64,000 nt of DNA, from the NCBI RefSeq assembly GCF_011386835.1, contig NC_088795.1:119615434-119679433 (forward strand), in the 5' to 3' direction. The stretch comes from Chrysemys picta bellii (lineage: Eukaryota > Chordata > Testudines > Emydidae). The stretch's first letter is position 1, and each line of letters begins with the position of its first letter. The translations under genes and the position numbers were made by a program. Below, in pieces: positions 53,848-64,000 of this stretch. The notes below the pieces were generated by a model. It did not search any database. It was given only the letters and a program-made list of their open reading frames with translations, and had not been told where the DNA came from.

Positions 53848-56189
53848 TGTAACAGGGCAGGCCCTCTCCTATCCTGGGGTCCCTCACAAACAGTCTTGAA
53901 TGCCTCTTGCTTGTCACCACCTCTGTGAATTTTAGTGATGATACCACCACCACGCCTCCATCACATTCCCTTTGCAGCACTTGTAACAATAGTGTCCATC
54001 AGCCCTTTCTCCAGGGAGTGCTAGTGATCCCACCAGCCAGAGACCTAGCTTCTCCTGGGCTCTGCTATCCCCACCCTTCTTTGTGCTTCCTTCCTGTGCT
54101 TTTAATTAATCTCCCCAGCTGGTGGGATAATCAGCTTCTTAGCTCATGAACCCCCGGTCAGTTTAGACAGTTAAGTACTCTCCTCCTCCATCAGGCCTTT
54201 CCTTGTGGAGCTAAGTAATGCTTAAGTGAGCAGAGTGCTGGGTCAGCTACTGGCTCTCAGAACTTTGTCATAGGCAGATAGTGACTTTCTACGGTAGGTC
54301 TGAGCCTTCCTGCTTTTTTATGCAGAAAGGGTGATGGCTGCCTTTGCTTCAGGGAGCTGAGATTTAAAATTGAGTCACTCTCATAGCTTTCTTTTCGTTA
54401 TCCTGTCAGGAGGGAGAGGTCAATCCACTTTAAGATGATAAAGACTGATGTATCACAAGCAAGGTCAGAAGTAGAATTTGCTTCATTCTCATAGAATTAC
54501 TGTAACTCTACAGGAGCTGGGTATTGCTGTGATTTCTGTTCCTTAGGCTGTGTGCTCATCAGCATACAGCTGACTGTCATCATGCAACATTATATGGTCC
54601 GCTGTGTACCAGGGTTTCTGTAGGTCATCAACTTCGTTAAAATCTTTCTGAAGTAGATCTGATGTTTCTTAATACTGATTACATGAATCTGGTCTTTTCT
54701 GTCTGGCACCTTGCACCATTGTAACGTATCCGTTATGTTTCCTTTCAGCAGGGGCATTTATTAGGCATCCTTATTTCCTCTCCTGTTTGCTTTGGCTACT
54801 AAGGTTGCATAAAGAGATTTCCTGTAGGCCAGGGAAGAGATTGTCATAAAATCTCACTGCATAAGGAGCACAGTCTCCTTCACAGCATTATCACATACCC
54901 AGTGAGACCTTCACCTCAGCTAATTTAATCTTTTAGAGAATATGGTGCCATATCACATTTTAAACCCAATCTATGCAAGCCCAAAGCTTTGCCAACAGGG
55001 CTGTTTCATTTTCTGGCTTTACAACAGAAGCACCAATAAATGTATGTTAGTGGTGAATTGTCAGGCTCAGGGGGATTGCGAATGGACAATGGAGCCTTTC
55101 AGCAATTAATTGCTTGTCCAAATCCAGCCAAGGTTGAGAGTGTCCAAAAGATGCTGGTTAGCATGTGATGGCTGAGCAATGGCCTGGGATGCTGTTCAGT
55201 GTTTAGATACCAAGTGATAGGTACCTTGTGAGGCCAGTGATTAAAATGACACAGCCCCCCAGAGGTTTCCCCTCCAAGACAAGTTTAAGGTATGTTGATG
55301 AGCTTTCATTGCTTCTGCCCTTCTTGTACCAGTTCCACGGCTAGTCAGGGGGTGTCTGTCTTTAAGGCTGTTAATGTGGCATATTCAGAAAAGAAGAATG
55401 TTTTTGGTTTCTAAGGATATCACCCCCCGTCATTGGGTAACATTTTCTGGACATGAATTTCCCTCCTCTTTTGTAGGCATGTGCTGTAAATTGGTCATCA
55501 ATGAAGAACACCTCTCAGCTGATACACAATTTCAGCACTTTCAAACTAGAATTTCCCTACCTCACAAAAAAAACTCTTATCAGCGTTCCAGAAGTCCATC
55601 TTCAGGTTTAATTAGTAGATCTCTTTACCAGTTCATTGAGACATGACCTTTTTTTTCCATTCTGTTTGAAAAAGGTTAATAGGTCAAGTTCCCTTAGCAA
55701 TTAGGGAAAAAATTATTATAAAACTTAGGTTAATGCTCACATTGTACTGGGAACTGATAATGACTGAAACATGAAGAGATGACTCATGTACTCGTTGACA
55801 ACAATCTACCCTTCTGATGAATGGGGTGATTGGAGTTGGTGCCAGTGGCACATTTGCCTAACTATTATATTACCATTTTCTTGGCTGACATCTGAAGGCC
55901 TTGTACCCAATTCACCTGCCTCCTGGAAGAAGTTAATATTACTTTTGTAAAATGCTAGACTGATGATCTTTGGTGAACTATTATAGAAATGTCACTTTTC
56001 ATATTTGTACTCAATGGTTCATGACAAATGGCTGTGAGCCAAATTTCAAGATTGTATCTTGCTCAAAAGATAATCTGTTGTGCCCTCTGTTGGCATGGTC
56101 AAAGGTTGTATTTGATGAAGCTTCTAGCTCAGCAGGAACATCAAAATTGAATGTGTCATCTTGACCATTACACCTTTTATACACCGAAG
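53848..56189. other. unannotated sequence
   Basis: No gene is supported. 53850-54170 is CT-rich and LTR-like in texture, but ends and TSD are missing. The rest is unrecognised. Confidence 0.4.
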
Positions 56190-56299
56190 GTGGAATTTTG
56201 AAAAGTGTTGGCCTAACTTGTATTCCCACTAAGGCCGAAGTTAGTCTTACCATTGACTTAAATGGGAGCAGCATTTTTGGTCAACTCTGAGCACTTTGA
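56190..56299. repeat. palindromic module
   Basis: GGAATTTTGAAAAGTGTTGGCC on the left mirrors AGCACTTTGAAAATCC on the right around ACCATTGACTTAAATGGG. Same group as 51475-51720. Confidence 0.6.
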
Positions 56300-56703
56300 A
56301 AATCCAGACAGTGGCGGCTGCTGACTGAGGGCCCAGTTCTGCAGGCAGCAGTGCAGAAGTATGGGTGGCAATACGATGCCATGTCATCCTTACTTCTACG
56401 CTGCTGCGGGTGATGGCTCTGCCTTCAAAGCTGGGCTCCTGGCCAGCAGCTGCCGCTCTCCAGCTGCCCAACTCCGAAGCCAGCGGTGCCGCCAGCAGCT
56501 GTGCAGAAGTAAGGGTAGCAGTACTGCAAACCTCCCCTACAATAACCTTGCAACCCCCCCCCAACTCCCCTTTGGGTCAGGACCCCTACAATTACAACAC
56601 TGTGAAATTTCCGATTTAAATAGCTGAAATAATTAAATTTACGATTTTTAAAATCCTATGACCATGAAATTGACCAAAATGGATAGTGAATTTGGTAGGG
56701 CCC
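56300..56703. mobile_element. hAT-like element, left end missing
   Basis: The right end reads ATGACCATGAAATTGACC, then GTGAATTTGGTAGGGCCC. The interior has internal copies of CTTACTTCTACGCTGCTGC and GCAGAAGTAAGGGTAGCAGT (partly inverted). It resembles a common reptile hAT-type repeat whose left end should be the inverse, GGGCCCTACCAAATTC, which is not visible here. It is presumably 5'-deleted. Confidence 0.6.
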
Positions 56704-56784
56704 TCTTAATAGGAAATACTTTAGGTATGAGTATTTTAACCCAAACTATCATGTGTTGGTTTCTTTGCATGGTAACGTCTCTGG

Positions 56785-57010
56785 CAGGGCTGGTTCCAGG
56801 GTTCTGGCCGCCCCAAGCAGCCAAAAAAAAAACAAAAAAAAAAAGCCGCGATCGCGATCTCCGGCGGCAATTCGGCGGGAGGTCCTTTGCTCCCAGCGGG
56901 AGTGAGGGACCGTCCGCCGAATTGCCGCCGAATACCTGGACTTGCCGCCCCTCGCCGGAGCGGCCGCCCCAAGCACCTGCTTGTCAGGCTGGTGCCTGGA
57001 GCCGGCCCTG
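56785..57010. mobile_element. hAT-type MITE, 226 bp, related to 36078-36820
   Basis: The ends CAGGGCTGGTTCCAGG (56785) and CCTGGAGCCGGCCCTG (ending 57010) are inverted repeats. The TSD is GTCTCTGG (56777-56784) / GTCTTTGG (57011-57018), 7 of 8. Inside there is a perfect 17-bp hairpin, CGGCGGCAATTCGGCGG (56862-56878) with CCGCCGAATTGCCGCCG (56914-56930). The subterminal CCGCCCCAAGCA step is shared, inverted, with the element at 36078. Confidence 0.9.
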
Positions 57011-57018
57011 GTCTTTGG

Positions 57019-59799
57019 CCACAATCTTCCCTTGTTCAAGCAAAGACAGTTTTCAAATATTTGAAGTCTCGGGATAAGTTTTGCATTAAGAGAAATGAGA
57101 AAAAAATCTTTCTTTTTGAACATCCCATCAACCAAAGGATGGATAGAATGAGTAGCTGCAGTACAAAAGACTTTACATGGGGAGTAATTGAATGGAAGGT
57201 GATATTTCCATTGCAAGGTTTGTTGACTGACTTCCATAAACTATCACAACAAAGACTTGATTGGAATATAACCTTGTAATTGGTCAGCCATTGTGTGTGT
57301 GTGATCATCATGTAGCTAGTCACAGAAATGACTGGGCATATCTATCTCTTTCCTAGTATTTCTCTCCTTAAGAGTCTCTCTCTAGCTCTAGCTCTTCCTA
57401 TTTCAATTCACCATGTAGAACAGCTGCCCAAGGCCAACTCCTGCTGAGCCAGCCGGATCTGAGAGTGCAGATTTTCAATCCTCTTCCCTGATAGGTTGTG
57501 GATGGAAGTTGGACATAATGAACACAGACAAAAAATGCTTCCTTTAAAAAAAAATACAAAGCCCAAGCACTTTTTGGATGGGTCAGATGGTGTGGTGGGA
57601 AAGTCAGTTAGCTGTTTTTCCATCTGTGCTCCAGTCTGAGTGAAATGATTATTAGTGTAGGTCATAGAGCACCACACCTGCAGTCCAGTCTCTGTGGAAT
57701 CAGTAATTACGTGTTAATTAACAAGTCTAGAATGAGTGAGAGTTTGCATGTCAGCAGATAATCTATATGGTGACTAATAAACTGCAGAATGTTTTCAATT
57801 AGCAGGCTTGAAAAGGAAATCCCAGTGAGCGTTTTGCTTGGCTGGGTAAGGACTGAATGAATGCACTCTGTTGTTACGGCTCACAAAATAGGAAAGTGGC
57901 GAATTTAGAGAGTACATTGTAGAAATTGAGACCTTCAGAGTGAAACATTTACGTTACAGATCCTAGCTGCTGCTATACATCGATGAAGTCATTTAAAGTA
58001 ACTTCAGCAAAATGTACTAAAGTATAAGACAAGGGGAAATGTTGAGAATTTTCCATGTTTGCCCAATAAAACCTGATTATAAGTCTAAAATATATTTTTA
58101 TTAAAAGTTTAACAGGGGCAAGCTGGATATGAGTCCAGGATGAATGGAAACAAATGCTGCATTCCTTCTTTGAGGTAGATGCTGGGAGCAGTGGAATAGC
58201 TCATACACTGTTCTGAACCTCAATAAAGCATTCACTGTAATCTCAGCATATAACATTCCTTCCATGACATGTTTACATAGTAACATCAAGAGAAATGGTA
58301 TTTCCCAGTGACCTGTCTCCATGACCTGTCTATTTTGATTTACCTTATTTCTGCCCCAAACACCATACCTAAGTTCAGGCACACACTCAAGGGCAGTGTT
58401 TGGAGAGGTGATTTCTAAACAATTGCATGATGATTTTAGTTTTTCTCTGTGAGACAATATTAGAATGGCAGGCAAAGGTTTGACCTGTTACAATATTGGA
58501 TCACAAATTTTAACGAGATACCACTAAAGAATGCCCATGCACAGAAAGCATAGCTATCCATTCTGGCTGCTACCTTCATTGTAAAGTGAAATGTAAAACA
58601 TTTATTCTCTGCATTCTTCAGGTGCTTTAGATAGACCAAAGCTGGTCAAACCAACCTAAAGGAATGATTATTTTAAAAACTGAATCTGAGTGGATAGGTT
58701 GTGTTCAAAGTTGTAGTCTAGAATGATGGCAACATCCCAGACCATTACCTCATGTGGCAAAACCTGTGAGAAAGGAGGACTGGGGGAGAAAATGTCCTCT
58801 ATGGAAATTCTTCTTTGTTGTTATAGTGGGGTTTTCCTCCTACTGGGCCCATCTCGGAACCTGGTGGATCCCTGGGAATCATGGGAGGCCCCAGCCATTC
58901 ACATGGAGGCTGGCTCTAGCCCACAGCAGGGCCTTCCTAGGCTCCTTGATAGTATGGCTCCATTGCAGCCATGTTATCAGGGCCTCCCTTGTATGAGGCT
59001 GCTTCTGGAGTTCGTGGGGAAACATGGGGGATCAACATAGAAAAGATAATATAGCCTAGCCCCAGGCACTCCTCCACCCAGACCACCAGTCTGTCCCCCA
59101 AATTGTGGCAAATTCTTTGCTGGGACCAGGGGAGCAGTGATGCCAGAGCTGGCTGACTTTTCGTGTGGATGTGAAGAGGAGAAGGAACCTTCCATATGTG
59201 GGTTAGGGGACACAATTGAGCCAGAATTATAAATACCCTGAAGAAAAGGTCTTTAATGGAAGAGGTGACAGACGCTTAGCTGTAGCACTATTGACACATT
59301 ATATGTTTGGTTATAAACATATTTCAGCAAGTGGAAATTCATTACACTCTTGGAATAAGCGCAGTTTCTGGGTGAATAACAACAGCCAGATTCAGTTCTT
59401 ATGGGTCACATGGATGTACTACTGGGTCTTGTTTGCAGGGGGTAGCAATGAATTATTTGTTGAATAATGCAATGTAAGGAAACCATCTCCTCCTCTTTAG
59501 TCAGAGCACGTCGGGCGGCACCCAAGGGAACTACTACATCTTAACCCAATGTTATCTGCAGTTATTCATGGCCTGGGCCCCAGTCTCACACTCTGTGAGC
59601 TCCTTGGCAACTTTAGAGGCACTGGTGGCTGTTTCCCCATCTTCTAGCTTTGTTAGGCAAGCTTGCTGGCACCCAAAGATTATAAGGGTGTTAAAATCCC
59701 AGAGGGTGAAGTAATCTGGAGCGTGTGTGAATGTCAGGCAGCTGTCTCGATTGCAGGGTGAGAGATAGGAAGCCAGAACTGTGCAAACTGAGTTTTATA
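57019..59799. other. 2.8 kb mostly unique sequence
   Basis: I recognise no repeat or gene. Several short frames on both strands at 58720-59215 overlap each other and look like chance. Confidence 0.45.
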
Positions 59800-59960
59800 G
59801 TTGATCATGAAATTTAAGGCCAGGAGGTACCATTAGATCATCTAATATGATCTCCTATATATCACAGGCCATTAAATTTCACCTAGATACTCCAATATTG
59901 GGTCCAATAACTTGAGTTAGACAGAAGCATTTCAGTCCTCAGGAGACTACGTTGTTGTGT
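59800..59960 (-). repeat. CR1-type 3' tail, antisense
   Basis: GATCATGAAATTTAAGGCCAG, then GGAGGTACCATTAGATCATC, then CTAATATGATCTCCTATATA is the reversed form of a CR1 terminal region (cf. 39322-39400). It is diverged. Confidence 0.6.
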
Positions 59961-60469
59961 ACCACAGGGGAAACTGAGGTGGCACCAATACCCAAAGGCC
60001 ACTGCAATGGCATGGAATTGTTTAGACGAGTTATGCCCAGATGGCCCCAAATCTCTGTTTCTGCTCCTGGTGAACTGGCTCAGATTCCATCTCTGCAGCT
60101 CTGTTGGGATCCTGAGTCACCGATAGAGATCCTGACATCATATCGGGCATCTCCTGGTCCAGTTTTCTGTATATCTCTTTTTCCTGGTTCATGGAGCCAA
60201 TGTCTTCCACTTTCTCTCATGATTAAGGTCCAAGGTACAGGTGTGTTATCTACTAGTGAATTGGGCTGTGTGGAGGTGTGAGTCTCGAGGACTCAACTCT
60301 CTGGAAAATAGGCAAGTTTTCTGCCAGACCAGACCAACTGTTATACTATATCTCAACCTCTTCAACTTCATGGCACCTGGTGTTGCCTATCTTTGCCAGT
60401 CTTCAATGGAGTATATATGCTACACTGGTACTAAAAGGTTTAACTGGAACCAGAGAGTTTAATTAAGGC
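59961..60469. other. unannotated sequence
   Basis: Nothing was recognised. Confidence 0.4.
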
Positions 60470-61165
60470 ATCTGGTTGCAACTGAAAGTTGGGCCAGGAC
60501 TAACTGAAGATGAAGCCCAACTGGGAGATGAGCTCAGTGGTGAGTATAAAGGGAGGAAGCCCAGCTGAGAAGGGGGCTAAAGGGAGAAGAACTCTCCAGT
60601 CTTCCTTTGGTTGCTGGGGGGTGGAGGAAGGCCTAGAGAGAGGCAGATATACAGTAAGCCCAGGCAGGGGCTGTGGGAAAGGGCCTGAGGGAAGGCCAGT
60701 GTGGGAAGAAGTCCATTAAGGCAGCATTGGAGCTGCTCACCACAGGAATCCAGAGAAGAGGGAAGGCTTAGGTTCTCCTACTGGCAACCAGAAATGGTGG
60801 TGCAGAAACCCCCTGATCCAAGGGGGAGGAGGACTATTGAGTTTGGAACCGGGCCTCCAGGGGGAAAGCCCTGGGAGATACCACTCTGCACAAGAGTGGG
60901 AGGACAACCCTGCAGAGTCTGGGAAGGGATGAAGAGGCTGCAGAGGAGGGAGCCTAGGTAGGGCTGAAGAGTTATGTTTATTTGAGTTTAGTTGATTGGA
61001 CACCTTGTTTACCCCTGAAGAAAAGAGACTTCAATGTGACCTGGCTGGAGGGTCATGAGAAGAGGCAGACATCTGCAGGGCTGGAAGGACCATCAGCAGG
61101 GGATTCTAGAGACCGAAAAGAGCAGCTATTCAACACTAGGCTATGAGGGGGGAGCACCAATGGTG
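60470..61165 (+). mobile_element. LTR-like repeat with TATA box
   Basis: GAGTATAAAGGGAGG (TATA at 60545-60550) is followed by a purine-rich region with repeated AGAAGGG / GGGAGGA phrases and a TTATGTTTATTTGAG segment, a layout found in reptile LTRs. No TG...CA ends or TSD could be located, so boundaries and identity are tentative. Frames at 60510-60961 have no domain. Confidence 0.4.
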
Positions 61166-61744
61166 ATTCAACTTTTCTGCACAGTCACACACTACCTTGC
61201 TGTGTCTGACCAAATTAACTTGGCTTAGGATCTCCTCCTCTCCCCAGTAAGATTCCAGTCATAGCCTGTATGTAGGCCTCAGGCCAGCTGGTAGCCTTTT
61301 TTGTAGGATGGTCCCCTATGAGACACAGCAGCAATAGAGTCAGTTGGGTCACAGAAGCAGGATGTATTTGTCACTGTGAAAACACGGTGCAACTTAGCTG
61401 TGCATTCTGTGCTGCTGTATTTGTACAGGGAAGTGGCTTTGGGCCTGCTTCACCCCTGTGCAATATGTAGACCAGATAAGCTACCAAAGTGGTGTCTGAA
61501 ACACTGCAGGGCAGTTGTGGGAGGTCTGTTTCCACCGTTAGGGCTATTATGCCCATTAGCTCTGTCCACACTGGCACTGCACTGATGGGGACTGGTACCA
61601 CGGGGGATCACATGATAGCCAGTCTTGCTCAAAGCAACTAATGGTGGTTGACACACAGCATTGGGGTGCTCTTGTGTGTGGACCTGAGGTATGTTTCAGC
61701 TGTCCTACACAATGGTTAGCACCCCAAATGTCTTTAAAATAGGC
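61166..61744. other. unannotated, with possible TIR pair
   Basis: GTCCACAC (about 61565) and GTGTGGAC (61676-61683) form a short inverted pair enclosing about 110 bp. It may be a small MITE. Nothing else was recognised. Confidence 0.35.
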
Positions 61745-61905
61745 AATGCCCTGTGGTCATGGCCAAGTCATTGAACCTCTGTGTGACTCCATTTCTCCAT
61801 GTATATAACAAGGATAGTACTGATTACCTTACCTTACAGGAATGCTACTTATTAGAATTGCTTTCTGAATGTTTGTAAAGTGCTAACAATTAATATTATT
61901 TTTTT
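61745..61905 (+). repeat. MIR-type SINE
   Basis: GGCCAAGTCATTGAACCTCTG, then TGACTCCATTTCTCCATGTATA, then AACAAGGATAGTACTG, then TTTGTAAAGTGCTAACAATTAA follows the MIR core-to-tail order. Confidence 0.75.
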
Positions 61906-62261
61906 CTCTAAATGACTTGTTCCAGCTTGTGCCAGTTTAATGCACACGATACCAAAATAAAACATGAAAGACTTTTAAAAAAACTTTCCAAATGTCTCCC
62001 TCTTTTGGGGTGCACTTTCAGACAATGTATTTGCTTGCAGTTCCGGTCAGAGGACCTGGAATCTTAACTTTGACTTGCCGTACTACATGATATGCCAGAC
62101 TAAAAATACCAGTGGAAGAACTGCACCAATTCCCAGGGACACTATTTGGTCAAACCAGGGAATGGACAATGAAATAGGTGGCACCCTTTGTTTCCATTTT
62201 AAACTATCATTAAAAGAAAGCACATTAAGGTGGGGGCCAAAGAGCTGCCTCCAAATTGCTA
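61906..62261. other. unannotated sequence
   Basis: Nothing was recognised. Confidence 0.4.
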
Positions 62262-62425
62262 CCTCACCTTAGGAAGTCACTTAACTTCTCTGCACCCCAG
62301 GTGTCTCCATTTGTACAATAGGGATTATATCACTTCCATATTTACATGGTTCTCTGGAAGTTTCATTCATGAATGTCTGTTAAGTGCTCTGAAACTCTTG
62401 AACGCAGAACTGCAAAACTGTTAAT
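62262..62425 (+). repeat. MIR-type SINE
   Basis: CCTTAGGAAGTCACTTAACTTC, then TGTCTCCATTTGTACAATAGG, then TGTTAAGTGCTCTGAAACTC, ending with CTGTTAATAAATAC. It is in the same orientation as 61745-61905. Confidence 0.75.
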
Positions 62426-62621
62426 AAATACTAAACCATTTCCTCCACTGTCTAAGTTGAGACCATTTCCAGTGGTTTTAAGTGCAGAGAATTGCTCTCA
62501 AACTGGTAGAAATGTTCTCAAAAGGGAAGTAATTTGTAAAATGTCACCACTGTACAAAACTCCACAAAAGTATGAAATTCTAAAGGGAGGCTGACTCTCC
62601 ATTCTTAATGCACGCATGTAG

Positions 62622-63003
62622 CAGGGGTTCTCAAGCTTTTTCTTTCAGAGGTCCCCTCAACATGCTATAAAAACTCCACAGCCCATTTGTGCCACAACAA
62701 TGTTTTTTTCTGCATATCCAGTAGATTAAAAGGCAGGACCAGCGTTAGGGGGTTGGCAAGCAGGGCAATTGCTCAGGGCCCCACACCAGAGGGGACTCCA
62801 CGAAGCTAAGTTTGGCTTCAGCCCCATGCGGCAGGGTTTGGGCTTTGGCTTCAGCCCCGAGCAGTGGGACTCGGGCTTCAGCTTTCTTCCCTGGGCCCCA
62901 ACAACTCTAACACTGGCCCTCCACTCCGCTTTAATTTGGTGGACCCCCTGAAATCTGCTCATGGCCCACCAGGAAGCCTCGGACCCTTGGTTGAGAACCA
63001 CTG
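62622..63003. mobile_element. hAT-type element with nested element
   Basis: The TIRs are CAGGGGTTCTCAA (62622-62634) and TTGAGAACCACTG (62991-63003), 12 of 13. The TSD GCATGTAG / GCATATGG (62614-62621 / 63004-63011) matches 6 of 8. A second, GC-richer element seems to sit inside (62734-62920). Confidence 0.82.
62734..62920. mobile_element. nested DNA element
   Basis: The ends AGGACCAGCGTTAG and CTAACACTGGCCCT are inverted copies with two mismatches. The interior repeats a GGCTTCAGCCCC(A/G) motif. No TSD was readable. It contrasts in GC content with the host hAT element. Confidence 0.6.
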
Positions 63004-63011
63004 GCATATGG

Positions 63012-63413
63012 GACCTGATGCTGTAATCAGTTCTGTGTGGGCAGACTATGGAAATCAACGAGGCTCTGTATGGATGCAGGAGGCACTCTCACAGATCTGA
63101 TTGCAGACTTGAGGTTGTTGAACAAAATCCTGCCCTACTCTGAGCTCCCTGAGAGAGAGTGAGTGCACTAAAGATGGAGTGGCATTCTGAATTTGGTATT
63201 TTCTCCCTTTGGGCATTTGAAGTTGGAGCTTTACTATTATTTTTGCATAGTTTTTGGTATTTAATTTTTTATTAGGCATGAGAATCTGAGGACTCGTGAA
63301 CGAGTCTCTTTTTGAGAAGCATAATGATTTCATTGGATAAATATTTAAAACATGGCTAACTCAGTGGCCAACCTGATACAGACACACAGTTTCCTTTGAG
63401 ATAGCTTCTTAAC
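63012..63413. other. unannotated sequence
   Basis: Nothing was recognised. Confidence 0.4.
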
Positions 63414-63605
63414 TACACCTCTACGCCGATATAACACGACCCGATATAACACAAATTTGGATATAACGCGGTAAAGCAGTGCTCGGGGGGGGGGAGGGGT
63501 GCGCACTCTGGCGGATCAAAGCAAGTTCGATATAATGCGGTTTCACCTATAACGCGGTTAGATTTTTTGGCTCCCGAGACAGCGTTATATCGGGGTAGAG
63601 GTGTA
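63414..63605. mobile_element. TA-flanked MITE (Tc1/mariner-Tigger type)
   Basis: The TIRs are TACACCTCTACGCCGATATAAC (63414-63435) and its near-exact complement ending GTAGAGGTGTA (63584-63605), matching at 21 of 22. The outer dinucleotide is TA on both sides. The interior has several more GATATAA / TTATATC and ATAACGCGGT copies, likely subterminal binding repeats. The 192-bp size and the TA target suggest a pogo/Tigger-like MITE. Confidence 0.88.
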
Positions 63606-64000
63606 TATACATATTTTTAAATCATTTTTATCATCTCCTTTTAAATTGTCACTCCTGCAGTAAGCATCTCTGATTCTCCCTTGAAGGTAATAATTAATAA
63701 CAACAACAATAATAATTAATAAAACAGTAGTTGCCTCTTTTTTTAGTAAAATGTGTGTCAGATTAGCAAAATATAACTGGGTGTTTATTTTATTTTTCAT
63801 GTGCCCTGCAAGCTGTGAACAGCTGTGAGAGATAGTGCAGCAACATTCTGATAAGCCTGTCTCTTCTCTTTTTGCCTGCTTTCTTTGTATACTGCCTCTG
63901 AGGGAACTGTAGTCTAGATACCAACTGTCTTTACTGGCCTGGGAGAAATCAGAGCTGCAGAGGATAAACTGATGCAAAAAGGAAGTCCTTGATTGCTAAA
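63606..64000. other. unannotated sequence
   Basis: There is an interrupted ATT/AAC-rich simple tract near 63695-63725. Nothing else was recognised. Confidence 0.4.

Noticed and set aside
53850..54170. Possible LTR starting TGTAACAGGG
   Set aside because: No matching CA end or TSD; the CT-rich texture alone is not enough.
1..64000. CRISPR arrays, bacterial operons, tRNA or rRNA genes
   Set aside because: No regularly spaced identical repeats with unique spacers, no operon-like frames, and no cloverleaf or B-box sequences were seen. The content is vertebrate.

Overview
The window looks like intergenic or intronic DNA from a reptile, most likely a turtle (Testudines). The basis is its repeat content: CR1 LINEs, a Penelope-like element (PLE) with a GIY-YIG endonuclease plus many short copies of PLE ends, a sushi-type Ty3/Gypsy element, MIR/L2-type fossils, and many non-autonomous hAT-type DNA elements with 8-bp target-site duplications (TSDs). 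I found no host protein-coding exon, tRNA or other host RNA gene that I could defend. Every convincing coding signal belongs to a broken retroelement. Family names rest on recognition by eye. TSDs, inverted repeats and catalytic motifs were read directly from the bases.

Layout. 1-9 kb: a broken CR1 (675-2418), a palindromic MITE (4450-4750), a PLE-end foldback with a 16-bp TSD (5341-5509), a MIR split by a MITE, and a solo LTR (6927-7396). 9-20 kb: mostly unique sequence with PLE ends (10062, 16115, 18758), a 123-bp hAT-type MITE (18228-18350) and short palindromic repeats. 20-24 kb: old antisense CR1/L2 fossils, a pyrimidine tract and an 839-bp solo LTR (23383-24221). 24-31 kb: unique DNA, a hairpin-rich MITE, a second LTR (27666-28503), MIR and CR1 pieces. 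31.5-33.1 kb: antisense PLE with decayed reverse transcriptase and GIY-YIG endonuclease, itself hit by a PLE-end foldback. 36-41 kb: a GC-rich hAT element with an internal VNTR, an antisense CR1 fragment still open for about 340 codons, and a TTTAAA-phased palindromic array. 45-49.3 kb: LTR-like DNA and a 5' LTR-gag-protease remnant of a Ty3/Gypsy element split by a hAT-type insertion. 50-51.4 kb: one element nested in another. 53.6 kb: a perfect 85-bp inverted-repeat PLE-end foldback. 56-64 kb: more hAT-like elements, LTR-like DNA, MIRs and a TA-flanked MITE.

The most interesting signal is the set of PLE ends. Three of them are separate insertions, each with its own TSD, and each is an inverted partial duplication whose outer break lies at nearly the same internal position. 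These ends also carry a motif that fits the hammerhead ribozyme core (CUGANGA, stem II, GAAA, a 2-bp stem III, UH).
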